Source: Thermocrispum municipale DSM 44069 (GTDB taxonomy: Bacteria; Actinomycetota; Actinomycetes; Mycobacteriales; Pseudonocardiaceae). Taken from it: a stretch of 42,473 nucleotides of DNA. The notes beneath the pieces are model-generated. The model was given only the letters and a program-made list of their open reading frames with translations, did not search any database and had not been told where the DNA came from. Shown here in pieces: positions 17,500 to 24,695 of this stretch. The position numbers and the translations under genes were made by a program. The stretch lies in the NCBI RefSeq assembly GCF_000427825.1, contig NZ_ATYT01000003.1, forward strand, positions 194,013 through 236,485. Direction: 5' to 3'. Every line of letters begins with the position of its first letter. The stretch's first letter is position 1.

Positions 17500-18752
17500 G
17501 CGGCGTGCGGCGCCTTCCCGGCCCGCTCGCTCCCGCGCTCGCGGCGCCGGGCCAGCAGTCCGGCGACGGCGACACCGACGATCCAGGCGATACCGAGGAT
17601 CACGTAGACGTCGCCGATCAGATGCTGCATCGGGGTCCACAGCTGTTCGAGGTCGACCGGCGGGTTGTTCCAGTCGTCGTTCCCCGGGAGCTGGTGGAAC
17701 GGCGCGAGGATGAACATCGCCACGGTGAATACGGTAGCGGGCAGCAGCACGAAGCGTCGCGGCTGCGCATCCCGCCAGGCCTGCAGACACCCGTAGGCCA
17801 TGACCGCGACGGCGGGAGCGATCCACACCCAGTGATGCGACCACGACGTGGGGGAAGCCAACAGTGACAGCGCCGCGCACAGCATGAGGCCGGTCTCCGG
17901 GGTGTTGGTCCGCACGCCGACGACAACCAGCGCGAGCAGGATCAGCACCACCACGACGGTCACGACGGTCAACGCCGCGCCGTCCATACCGAGCCGGGCC
18001 AGCACCGCCTGAACGGTCTGGTTGGTGCGATACGTGGAGCCGCTCACATCGGCGGCCCCGGCCAGACCACCGAACCAGTAGGTGACCGATCCGCTGGGAT
18101 TGACCACGAAGCCCAGCGCGGTCGCGGCCGCCCCAGTGGCGGCCGAAACCCAGAAGGCCCGGTAGTCCCGGCGGAGCAGGAAGTACAGCGCGAACACCGC
18201 AGGCGTCAGCTTGATCGCCGCCGCCAGGCCGACGCCGATGCCGCGCGGCCACCGGGTCCGCCTGGCGAGGCAGTCGATCGCCACCAGCCCCATCAACAGC
18301 AAGTTGATCTGACCGAAGGCGAACGTCTCGCGCAGCGGCTCGAGGCACAGCAGCACGACCAGCGAGGCACCCGCCGCGGCCATGGTCATCCGACGGCTGG
18401 CCTGCGGGTAGAGATGCCGCCCGACCAGGTACACGGTGCCGACGATGCAGGCGATCCCGAGCACGTAGAGCAACGTGTAGGACAGCGTCCAGGGCAGAAC
18501 GGCGAACGGAATCGCGGTGACGGCCGCGAACGGGGGATAGATGAACGGCAGCACCAGCCCGCCGTTGACGGGGGGCAGGTCGCCGTAGATGTCGCCGCCT
18601 TCCCACCAGCGCCACACGGCGAAGCGATAGACCTCGAGGTCGATGTGGGCGAAGGGGATGTTGACCGCGTAGAAGTAGGCGATGCTCAGCGCCGCGACGA
18701 CGGCGGAGACGACCAGGGTCACCCGCTCGCTGGTGGCTTTCCCCGACTGCAC
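17496..18752 (-). CDS. GT87-family polyprenyl-phosphate-mannose-type mannosyltransferase
   Basis: The 418-residue protein is a multi-spanning membrane enzyme of the DUF2029/GT87 family, which transfers mannose from polyprenyl-phosphate mannose onto lipid-linked glycans such as lipomannan on the outer membrane face. Seen here are an N-terminal helix followed by the acidic loop AHIDLEVYRFAVWRWWEGGDIYG, FIYPPFAAVTAIPFA, LRETFAFGQINLLLMGLVAID, and IGVGLAAAIKLTPAVFALYFLLRRDYR, all typical. About ten hydrophobic segments are visible. It heads an operon with two crcB genes through four-base overlaps. The exact acceptor is not readable from sequence. Confidence 0.9.
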   Translation of the reverse strand: MQSGKATSERVTLVVSAVVAALSIAYFYAVNIPFAHIDLEVYRFAVWRWWEGGDIYGDLPPVNGGLVLPFIYPPFAAVTAIPFAVLPWTLSYTLLYVLGIACIVGTVYLVGRHLYPQASRRMTMAAAGASLVVLLCLEPLRETFAFGQINLLLMGLVAIDCLARRTRWPRGIGVGLAAAIKLTPAVFALYFLLRRDYRAFWVSAATGAAATALGFVVNPSGSVTYWFGGLAGAADVSGSTYRTNQTVQAVLARLGMDGAALTVVTVVVVLILLALVVVGVRTNTPETGLMLCAALSLLASPTSWSHHWVWIAPAVAVMAYGCLQAWRDAQPRRFVLLPATVFTVAMFILAPFHQLPGNDDWNNPPVDLEQLWTPMQHLIGDVYVILGIAWIVGVAVAGLLARRRERGSERAGKAPHAA

Positions 18753-18830
18753 CGTCCGGAGCGTAACACCGGGTCCGGAGCGCTCATGCCGGGCGCCGGT
18801 GGTGCCGCGATGGACGAGATCAGGCGTCTG

Positions 18831-18886
18831 CGCGCAGCACGGTCCGGCCGTGAGGTCAGGAGCCCGCGCGCAGCACGATCCGGCCG
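18831..18886. repeat. Short direct repeat duplicating the 3' end of the alcohol dehydrogenase gene
   Basis: The word CGCGCAGCACGATCCGGCCG at 18867-18886, which codes for the C-terminus of the dehydrogenase on the minus strand, recurs at 18831-18850 with one change, just past the stop. Read on the minus strand the outer copy encodes GRTVLRADA and a stop, close to the gene's own GRIVLRAGS ending. It looks like a vestige of a tail duplication or of a second dehydrogenase gene. Confidence 0.6.
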
Positions 18887-19920
18887 CTCACGCCGCCCTG
18901 CTCCAGTTGGTCCAGTGCTTGTTGCACCGACTCGGCCGCGAACGGCACCTCGGTGATGGGAATGCGGGGAAGGACCCCTCGTTTGGCGAGGCCGACCAGG
19001 TCGTGCAGGTCGCCGGGAGTCCCGACGAAACTTCCGCGAATGGTGATCATCCGCAGTGCGGTCAGGGCGGTGGGTGCGATCAGTTCCCCGCCGAACAGCC
19101 CGACCTGGACCAGCTCGCCACCTTTGCGAACGGCTTGGTAGCCGGCCGTTGCGGTGGCCGAGTTGTTGACGAAATCGATCACGGCCGCCACCGGTTCGCC
19201 GACCGTTCTGACGATCTCCTTACCCAGGGCGTCGCTGCTGCCCGGAACCGTGACCGAGGCGCCGAGCTCGGTGGCGATCCGCAGATTCTGTTCGGACAGG
19301 TCGACAGCACAGATGGCGCGATGACCCAATGCCCGCAGCGTCGCGACAGCCGTCAGTCCGACACCCCCTGCGCCGATGACCACGACCGGATCGTCGGGGT
19401 CGGACAAGTCCACCTTCCGGACGGCGGCGAAGGCGGTCAGGCCCGAGCATGCCAACGTCGCCGCCCAGCTGGGGTCGAGACCCGCGATATCAACCAGGTA
19501 CTTCTCGTCCGGCACCAGGACGTGATCGGCGTAGCCGCCGTAGCGGGCGACGCCGATGTTGCGGCCCGCGGCGCAATAGTTGTCCCGGTTGGCGGCGCAC
19601 TGACGGCAGTCGCCACAACCGATCCACGGGTAGACCAGCCGCAGATCACCCGGCGCGGTGCCGGTGACGTCCTCGCCGACCTGCTCGACCGAACCGACCA
19701 CCTCGTGACCCATGACCAGCGGGTAGGAGATCCCCCGATCGGCCAGCCGGAGCCGCCCGCGGCTGCCGAGGTCGTAACCGCCCTGACGCAGGTGGGTGTC
19801 GGTGTGGCAGACACCGGAGCGCTCGACCTTGAGCAAGACCTCGTTGCCCGCCGGGCGGGGCGTCGGCACCTGGATGTCGGTGATGGCCGAGCCTTCGGCG
19901 GTGACGGCGTACGCGTGCAT
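18856..19920 (-). CDS. Zinc-dependent alcohol dehydrogenase (candidate hydroxy-acid dehydrogenase)
   Basis: A medium-chain alcohol dehydrogenase of 354 residues. Catalytic zinc ligands are in SGVCHTD (Cys near 38) and MGHEVVG (His near 70); the structural zinc cluster is CGDCRQCAANRDNYC. The NAD-binding turn is VVIGAGGVGLTAV. It oxidises alcohols to aldehydes in the cytosol. It is divergent from an aldehyde dehydrogenase, with a palindrome exactly midway, and close to a Baeyer-Villiger monooxygenase and esterase. In cyclohexanone pathways the equivalent step is 6-hydroxyhexanoate oxidation (ChnD); that substrate assignment is inference from neighbours. The sequence just past its stop repeats its last codons. 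Confidence 0.93.
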   Translation of the reverse strand: MHAYAVTAEGSAITDIQVPTPRPAGNEVLLKVERSGVCHTDTHLRQGGYDLGSRGRLRLADRGISYPLVMGHEVVGSVEQVGEDVTGTAPGDLRLVYPWIGCGDCRQCAANRDNYCAAGRNIGVARYGGYADHVLVPDEKYLVDIAGLDPSWAATLACSGLTAFAAVRKVDLSDPDDPVVVIGAGGVGLTAVATLRALGHRAICAVDLSEQNLRIATELGASVTVPGSSDALGKEIVRTVGEPVAAVIDFVNNSATATAGYQAVRKGGELVQVGLFGGELIAPTALTALRMITIRGSFVGTPGDLHDLVGLAKRGVLPRIPITEVPFAAESVQQALDQLEQGGVSGRIVLRAGS

Positions 19921-19986
19921 GCCTACCTCGTTTCTGTCCGGGTCTGACCGACGTGTTCCTGGATATCGCGCCGCCGCCGAGGCGCC

Positions 19987-20007
19987 GGTGTGCCGATTCG
20001 GAACACC
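19987..20007. promoter_or_regulatory. Palindromic operator between divergent alcohol and aldehyde dehydrogenases
   Basis: The core GTGTGCCGATTCGGAACAC (19988-20006) is an inverted repeat of 7-base arms around five bases with one mismatched pair, and the flanking G/C extends it to 21 bases. Its centre is 77 bases from the alcohol dehydrogenase start and 76 bases from the aldehyde dehydrogenase start, so it could serve both. The same dyad occurs upstream of the esterase-BVMO operon. A lone half-site GTGTTCC lies at 19953-19959. The binding protein is inferred to be the AcoR-like regulator nearby. Confidence 0.7.
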
Positions 20008-20072
20008 TCGGGGCGCGGGTCGGTGCGCCAGGCTGAGGACGACCGGTGTTCGAGCAGGGAAGCGAGGAGCGC

Positions 20073-21419
20073 ATGTCGAGATACCGCACCGTCAACCCGG
20101 CGACCGGCGAGCTGATCGAGGAGTTCCCGACGGCTACCGACGAGCAGATCGAACAGGCGCTGGAGCGGGCCGATCGCGCTTACCGGCACTGGCGCTGGTC
20201 GGCTCTCGACAAGCGCGCCGACGTGTTGCGCCGGCTTGCCGAGCTGCATCGGCAGCGCGCCGACGAACTGGCCGAGATCCTGACGCTGGAGATGGGGAAA
20301 CCGCTCGCGCAGGCGAAGGCGGAGGTCGCGCTGGTCGCGTCGATCTACGACTACTACGCGGACAACGGAGCCAGGTTCCTGGCCGACGAGAAGCTGGACA
20401 TCGCCGGGAGCGGGGAGGCGATCGTGCGCACCGAGCCGATCGGTGCACTGGTCGGCATCATGCCGTGGAACTTCCCCTATTACCAGGTGGCCAGGTTCGC
20501 CGCACCGAACGTGATGCTCGGCAACACCATCCTGCTCAAGCACGCGCGCAACTGCCCGAAGGCGGCACTGACGATCGACACGCTGTTCGCCGAAGCAGGC
20601 GCCCCGGACGGCGTGTACCGCAACATCTTCGCCGACAACGCGCAGATCGAGCGGATGATCGCCGATCCGAGGGTGCAGGGCGTGTCGCTGACCGGATCGG
20701 AACGTGCCGGCTCGATCATCGGCGCGATCGCCGGCCGGAACATGAAGAAGTACGTGCTCGAACTCGGCGGCTCCGACCCGTTCCTCGTGCTCGACGCCGA
20801 GAACCTGGACACCGCTGTCCGGCACGGGGTCCAGAACCGCCTGTTCAACTGCGGGCAGGCCTGCACCGCCTCCAAGCGCTTCATCGTGCTCGCCGACGTC
20901 TACCCGCAGTTCGTGGAGAAGTTCGTGCAGTCGATGCGCGAGTTCGCTCCCCGGCTGGGCCCGATGTCGTCGCAGAGCGCTGTCGACGACCTCGCAGCAC
21001 AGGTTGACGACGCCGTCGCGAAAGGAGCGACTGTGCACACCGGCGGCCGCCGCGGGGAAGGACCAGGTGCGTTCTACGAACCCACCGTCCTGACCGACGT
21101 GACGCCGCAGATGCGCGCCTACACCGAGGAGCTGTTCGGCCCGGTTGCCGTGATCTACCGGGCGGGTTCGGTCGACGAAGCCGTCGCGCTCGCCAACGAA
21201 TCTCCGTACGGCCTGGCTGCTTCCGTGTACACCGCGGACGTCGAGCGGGCTCGCGACATCGCCGGGCAGCTGGAGTGCGGGATGGTGTGGATCAACAGCA
21301 CCAGCAAGAGCGCGCCGGATCTGCCGTTCGGCGGCGTGAAGCGCTCGGGCGTCGGCCGCGAACTCGCTCAGCTGGGTATCAACGAATTCGCGAACAAGAA
21401 GCTCGTCCGGATCCCGTGA
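20073..21419 (+). CDS. Aldehyde dehydrogenase, succinate-semialdehyde-dehydrogenase type
   Basis: A 448-residue NAD(P)-dependent aldehyde dehydrogenase. Seen are IMPWNFPYYQVARFAAPN (cofactor fold and the Asn), the general-base Glu in LELGGSDPFLVLD, the nucleophile Cys in FNCGQACTASKRFIV, and the closing EELFGPVAVIY and LPFGGVKRSGVGRE. The GGSDPF variant is typical of the short SSADH-like group (GabD1 type), which acts on omega-oxo acids. The ATG at 20073 follows GCGAGGAG; an upstream in-frame GTG lacks one. Beside a ring-ketone monooxygenase the likely job is oxidation of an oxo acid such as 6-oxohexanoate to a dicarboxylate (ChnE-like). A strong hairpin follows about 160 bases after its stop. 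Confidence 0.93.
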   Translation: MSRYRTVNPATGELIEEFPTATDEQIEQALERADRAYRHWRWSALDKRADVLRRLAELHRQRADELAEILTLEMGKPLAQAKAEVALVASIYDYYADNGARFLADEKLDIAGSGEAIVRTEPIGALVGIMPWNFPYYQVARFAAPNVMLGNTILLKHARNCPKAALTIDTLFAEAGAPDGVYRNIFADNAQIERMIADPRVQGVSLTGSERAGSIIGAIAGRNMKKYVLELGGSDPFLVLDAENLDTAVRHGVQNRLFNCGQACTASKRFIVLADVYPQFVEKFVQSMREFAPRLGPMSSQSAVDDLAAQVDDAVAKGATVHTGGRRGEGPGAFYEPTVLTDVTPQMRAYTEELFGPVAVIYRAGSVDEAVALANESPYGLAASVYTADVERARDIAGQLECGMVWINSTSKSAPDLPFGGVKRSGVGRELAQLGINEFANKKLVRIP

Positions 21420-21580
21420 GGGCCGGGTAGCGGGGTCCCGTACTGGCCGGAGCGACCCGTGAGCGCCTGCCGGGCGGTCGTGTCGGGCTGGAAGGAGCGG
21501 TCAAGCATTCGGGGAGCGCGTCGGAGGACGCGTCCCGAGCTCGTGAGTTGCTGTCGGCGTGATCAGAAGCGTCGACAGGG

Positions 21581-21609
21581 ACGGTGACCCGCGGGCCCGC
21601 GGTCACCGT
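21581..21609. terminator. Bidirectional hairpin between aldehyde dehydrogenase and regulator genes
   Basis: ACGGTGACCCGCGGG followed directly by CCCGCGGTCACCGT can pair over 14 bases with one bulged C. There is no U tract, as is common in high-GC actinobacteria. It lies in the 268-base gap between two convergent genes and could end transcription from both sides. The rest of that gap shows no gene. Confidence 0.6.
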
Positions 21610-21687
21610 GTGCCGATCCGGCGCGGTGGCTGCGGGCCGAGCGGCCGCACTGGCGTGGGCCGTGCAGTGAACGGCGCGCCTGCGACG

Positions 21688-23442
21688 TCACTGCAGGCCG
21701 AACTCGCGCATCTTGCGGTAGAGCGTGTTGCGGCCGATGCCCAGCGCCTTCGCCGCACGGCTTCTGTTGCCGCCCGCGGCCCGGAGTGCGTCGACCACTG
21801 CCTTGCGCTCGGCGCACTCCAGCAGGCTCATCGAGCGCCGGGGCGCGCGCAGTTCCGCAGGCAGGTCGTCGACCTCGACGATGCCGCCGTTGGCCCGGCG
21901 CGCCAGCGCGGTGACGGTGTTGTCGAGCTCGGCCACGTTCCCCGGCCAGTGCCACGCCATCAGCACGTCCCACACACCGGGGGCGAAGCGGGTCCGGGAC
22001 GCGGGCTCTCCCAGATCGGTGACGATGCCACGGACCAGGGCGGGGATCTGTGCTTTGCACCTCGACAGTTCCGGCAGCTGCACGGTGGTGGCCACCTGCC
22101 GTACCAGACCGAGCACGGCCTCGTCGCCCTCGTCCAGGTCGACGGTGAGGGCGATGGGGCCGCCCGAGGCGGCCAAAGCCTGCACCTGAGCGACCGAGGG
22201 CACCGGTGCGAGGTGAACCCTGCGCAGCACCAGACCGCGACCCGCTTCGACCGCCGATCGCGCGTGGGCGAACCAATCGGGGTCCAGATGGGGCTCGACC
22301 ACGGCCGGATCCGCGGCATCGAGCAGCTGCAGCGTGCGCAGCGCCGTCCGCAGTTTCCCGGTTCCGGCAGAGCCGGTGAGTGCCACCAGTTCACCGTGCT
22401 GAACAGCGGTCTGCAGCTCCCTGGCGACTCGGTCGTCGAAATGCAGCGGCTCGTCACCGAGCGGTGGAACCGGAGCCGACGGCGCGTCGAGGACGACCTG
22501 GCCGATCGGGCGACGAGACAGCAGGGTGACGCTGTAGGCGGGCTTGCCCGCATCATGCGCCGGCTCGACGACCGCGTCGTACATGCCGTCCGACAAGGGG
22601 ACGGTCATCTGCTGCTGCTTACGCGGCGCGTGCTCGGTCAGGAACTGCCACAGCAAAGGATGCAGGTCCGGGCCGACGTGAGCCAAGGCGATGCGGTTGG
22701 CCAGCACCGTCTCCTGGTCGACCACGAGCGCGCCGGTGTCGGTGCGCTCGAGGGACAGGCACGCCTGCACGAAGCGGCGGCGTCGCTCACCCGCTTCGTC
22801 GAGGATCCGGGCTTCGATCTGCCTGCCGACGTCGCCGGCGAGCACCCCCATCAAAGGGTGGACGTCGTCGACCGAGCACGCCAGCGAGAACGTGCCCACC
22901 AGCTTCCCGGTGGCCGGCTCGATGATCGGGGTGCTGGCACACGTGAGGTGCTCCAGCAGCACGTTGTAGTGCTCCGGCCCGCGGACCAGCACGGGTCGTC
23001 GTTCCGCGAGCACGGTGCCGATGCCGTTCGTGCCGACGGACTGCTCGGAGAAGTCGAAGCCCTCGGCGGCGTAGGCGTTGTCCATGACGTCGCGCTGCGT
23101 GCGAACCTGGGCGCGTCGCGCGATGATCCGACCGCTCGCGTCGGACAACACCATGGCCACGGCGACGTCGGCCAGGCTGTCGGCGAGCCGGTTCATCACC
23201 GGTTCGGCGGCGCGATGGAGCACGGTGCGTTCGGGCTCGGCGAAGTCCACTCGGGTGGGCAGGACGGGAACCTCGCTACTGACGCACCGGCGCCAGCTTC
23301 GTTCGATGTGCTCGGGCACGCCGACGCGTCCGGGTGGCGCGGTCAGCAAGCCGCCCTCGACGAGCGCCTCGCGGCTGCGGCGTATCCGGTCCCAGTCGGT
23401 CCGCGACAGGACCGGCACGCCGGAAGGTTGGTCTGGACGCAT
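21688..23442 (-). CDS. AcoR-like GAF/Fis-type transcriptional regulator with degenerate AAA+ domain
   Basis: A 584-residue regulator. The N-terminal half has a GAF-like sensor (SEQSVGTNGIGTVLAERRPV and HYNVLLEHLTCASTPIIEPATG near residues 130-185, both typical of acetoin-type activators). A AAA+-like region follows with a weak Walker A, LTGSAGTGKLRTAL. The C-terminal Fis-type helix-turn-helix reads AAGGNRSRAAKALGIGRNTLYRKMREFG. The GAFTGA loop that contacts sigma-54 is absent and the ATPase core is shortened, so it should work with ordinary sigma factors. It is divergent from the esterase-BVMO operon and convergent with the aldehyde dehydrogenase; palindromes at both promoters are its likely sites. 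Inducer: probably a ketone, alcohol or lactone (inference). Confidence 0.92.
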   Translation of the reverse strand: MRPDQPSGVPVLSRTDWDRIRRSREALVEGGLLTAPPGRVGVPEHIERSWRRCVSSEVPVLPTRVDFAEPERTVLHRAAEPVMNRLADSLADVAVAMVLSDASGRIIARRAQVRTQRDVMDNAYAAEGFDFSEQSVGTNGIGTVLAERRPVLVRGPEHYNVLLEHLTCASTPIIEPATGKLVGTFSLACSVDDVHPLMGVLAGDVGRQIEARILDEAGERRRRFVQACLSLERTDTGALVVDQETVLANRIALAHVGPDLHPLLWQFLTEHAPRKQQQMTVPLSDGMYDAVVEPAHDAGKPAYSVTLLSRRPIGQVVLDAPSAPVPPLGDEPLHFDDRVARELQTAVQHGELVALTGSAGTGKLRTALRTLQLLDAADPAVVEPHLDPDWFAHARSAVEAGRGLVLRRVHLAPVPSVAQVQALAASGGPIALTVDLDEGDEAVLGLVRQVATTVQLPELSRCKAQIPALVRGIVTDLGEPASRTRFAPGVWDVLMAWHWPGNVAELDNTVTALARRANGGIVEVDDLPAELRAPRRSMSLLECAERKAVVDALRAAGGNRSRAAKALGIGRNTLYRKMREFGLQ

Positions 23443-23603
23443 GGTCGCCTCGCGTTCCGGCCCGGCTCACGCCTCGGCCCTCGCCAGCGCTGCCGGCCAT
23501 CTCGTCAGGATGCCTGATGTCCATCACCTGCGCCAACGACGAAAGGCCGCCGTTGACCGTGCCGCGGGTGCCTCGATGGTAGCCCTCGGTAACCGCGCAG
23601 TGA

Positions 23604-23622
23604 GTGTTCCGTTCTGGAACAC
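23604..23622. promoter_or_regulatory. Palindromic operator upstream of the esterase-BVMO operon (site 1)
   Basis: GTGTTCCGTTCTGGAACAC is a perfect 7+5+7 inverted repeat, centred 119 bases before the esterase start and 171 bases before the divergent regulator start. It has the same arms as the dyad between the two dehydrogenase genes. Confidence 0.75.
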
Positions 23623-23627
23623 CTGGT

Positions 23628-23646
23628 TCGTTCCACATCGGAACAG
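23628..23646. promoter_or_regulatory. Palindromic operator upstream of the esterase-BVMO operon (site 2)
   Basis: TCGTTCCACATCGGAACAG repeats the dyad with shorter perfect arms (GTTCC-N5-GGAAC). Its centre is 24 bases from that of site 1, a little over two helical turns, which fits cooperative binding by a dimeric regulator on one face of the DNA. It lies 95 bases before the esterase start codon. Confidence 0.65.
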
Positions 23647-23731
23647 TCACGGACCAGGCGCTCTCGTCACAGTGAGTCCTACGCCACACACCGGACCGGT
23701 CACGGTCCGTCACGACTCTCAGGAGGAACTG

Positions 23732-24661
23732 ATGACCACGGCGCCTTCCGCCACACCGGCGGGCATCTCGGCCGAAGCGGACGCCCTGCGCGCGCTCTAC
23801 GCCGACTGGAGCCAGCTGCTCACCAGCATGCCCGACCTGCCGATGCGGCTGCTCCGTTCGATCTTCGACGAGTGGCACCAACCCACCCGGGAGCCCGAGG
23901 ACGTGAGCTACCGCGAAGACGACGTCGGCGGCGTTCCCGGCCTCTGGGCCCTCCCAGCCGGGGCGGACACCTCGCAGGTCCTGCTCTACACCCACGGCGG
24001 CGGGTTCGCCGTCGGGTCGGCGGCCAGCCACCGCAAACTCGCCGGACACGTCGCCAAGGCGCTCGGTGTCACCGCTTTCGTGCTCGACTACCGAAGGGCG
24101 CCGGAGCATCCCCACCCGGCGCAGCTGGAAGACGGTGTCGCGGCGTTCACCGCGCTCGTCGAGCGGGGGATCGAACCGGGCAACATCACGACCATCGGCG
24201 ACTCCGCGGGTGGGAATCTCGCGATCGCGATCCCCCTCGCCCTGCGGGACAAGGGGCAGCCGATGCCCGGTCGGGTGATCGCGTTCTCGCCGTGGCTGGA
24301 CATGGAGAACTCCGGCGAGACGCTGGTGACCAACGACGCCACCGATGCCCTGATCACCGTTCCGCTGTTGGCAGGCATGATCGCCGGTGTTCTCGACAAC
24401 GGCCGGATCGATCCGACGAATCCGCTGGCCAACCCGCTCTATGCGGACTTCACCGGCTTCCCGCGCCTGTACGTCAACGCCGGCTCGGTCGAGTCATTGC
24501 TCGACAACGCCACCCGGGTCGCGGAGAAGGCGAAGGCCGCAGGCGTCGACGTGACGCTGTCGATCGCCGAAGGAATGCAGCACGTCTTCCCGTTCCTGGC
24601 CGGCAATGCGCCGGAGGCGGACGCCGAGCTTTCCGCCATCGCCAAGTGGTACGCCAACTGA
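23732..24661 (+). CDS. HSL-family alpha/beta hydrolase (candidate lactone or ester hydrolase)
   Basis: A 309-residue serine hydrolase of the hormone-sensitive-lipase family. The oxyanion HGGGFAVGS is near residue 88, the nucleophile elbow is GDSAGGN, the acid lies after LYVNAGSVESLLDN, and the catalytic His is in EGMQHVFPF. No signal peptide is seen, so it acts in the cytosol. The ATG at 23732 follows AGGAGG at ideal spacing. It is 34 bases ahead of the Baeyer-Villiger monooxygenase and clearly co-transcribed with it. This pairing is classical: the monooxygenase makes an ester or lactone and the hydrolase opens it, as for ChnC, AcmB and monoterpene lactone hydrolases. Ring or chain substrate cannot be fixed from sequence. 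Confidence 0.93.
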   Translation: MTTAPSATPAGISAEADALRALYADWSQLLTSMPDLPMRLLRSIFDEWHQPTREPEDVSYREDDVGGVPGLWALPAGADTSQVLLYTHGGGFAVGSAASHRKLAGHVAKALGVTAFVLDYRRAPEHPHPAQLEDGVAAFTALVERGIEPGNITTIGDSAGGNLAIAIPLALRDKGQPMPGRVIAFSPWLDMENSGETLVTNDATDALITVPLLAGMIAGVLDNGRIDPTNPLANPLYADFTGFPRLYVNAGSVESLLDNATRVAEKAKAAGVDVTLSIAEGMQHVFPFLAGNAPEADAELSAIAKWYAN

Positions 24662-24695
24662 CCCCGTCCGACCTGCCGCTGCGGAGGAGCAACCC

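Noticed and set aside
23646-23713. Inverted repeat GTCACGGACC / GGTCCGTCAC in the esterase leader as a riboswitch
   Set aside because: The arms are imperfect and 48 bases apart, and nothing between them resembles a known riboswitch.
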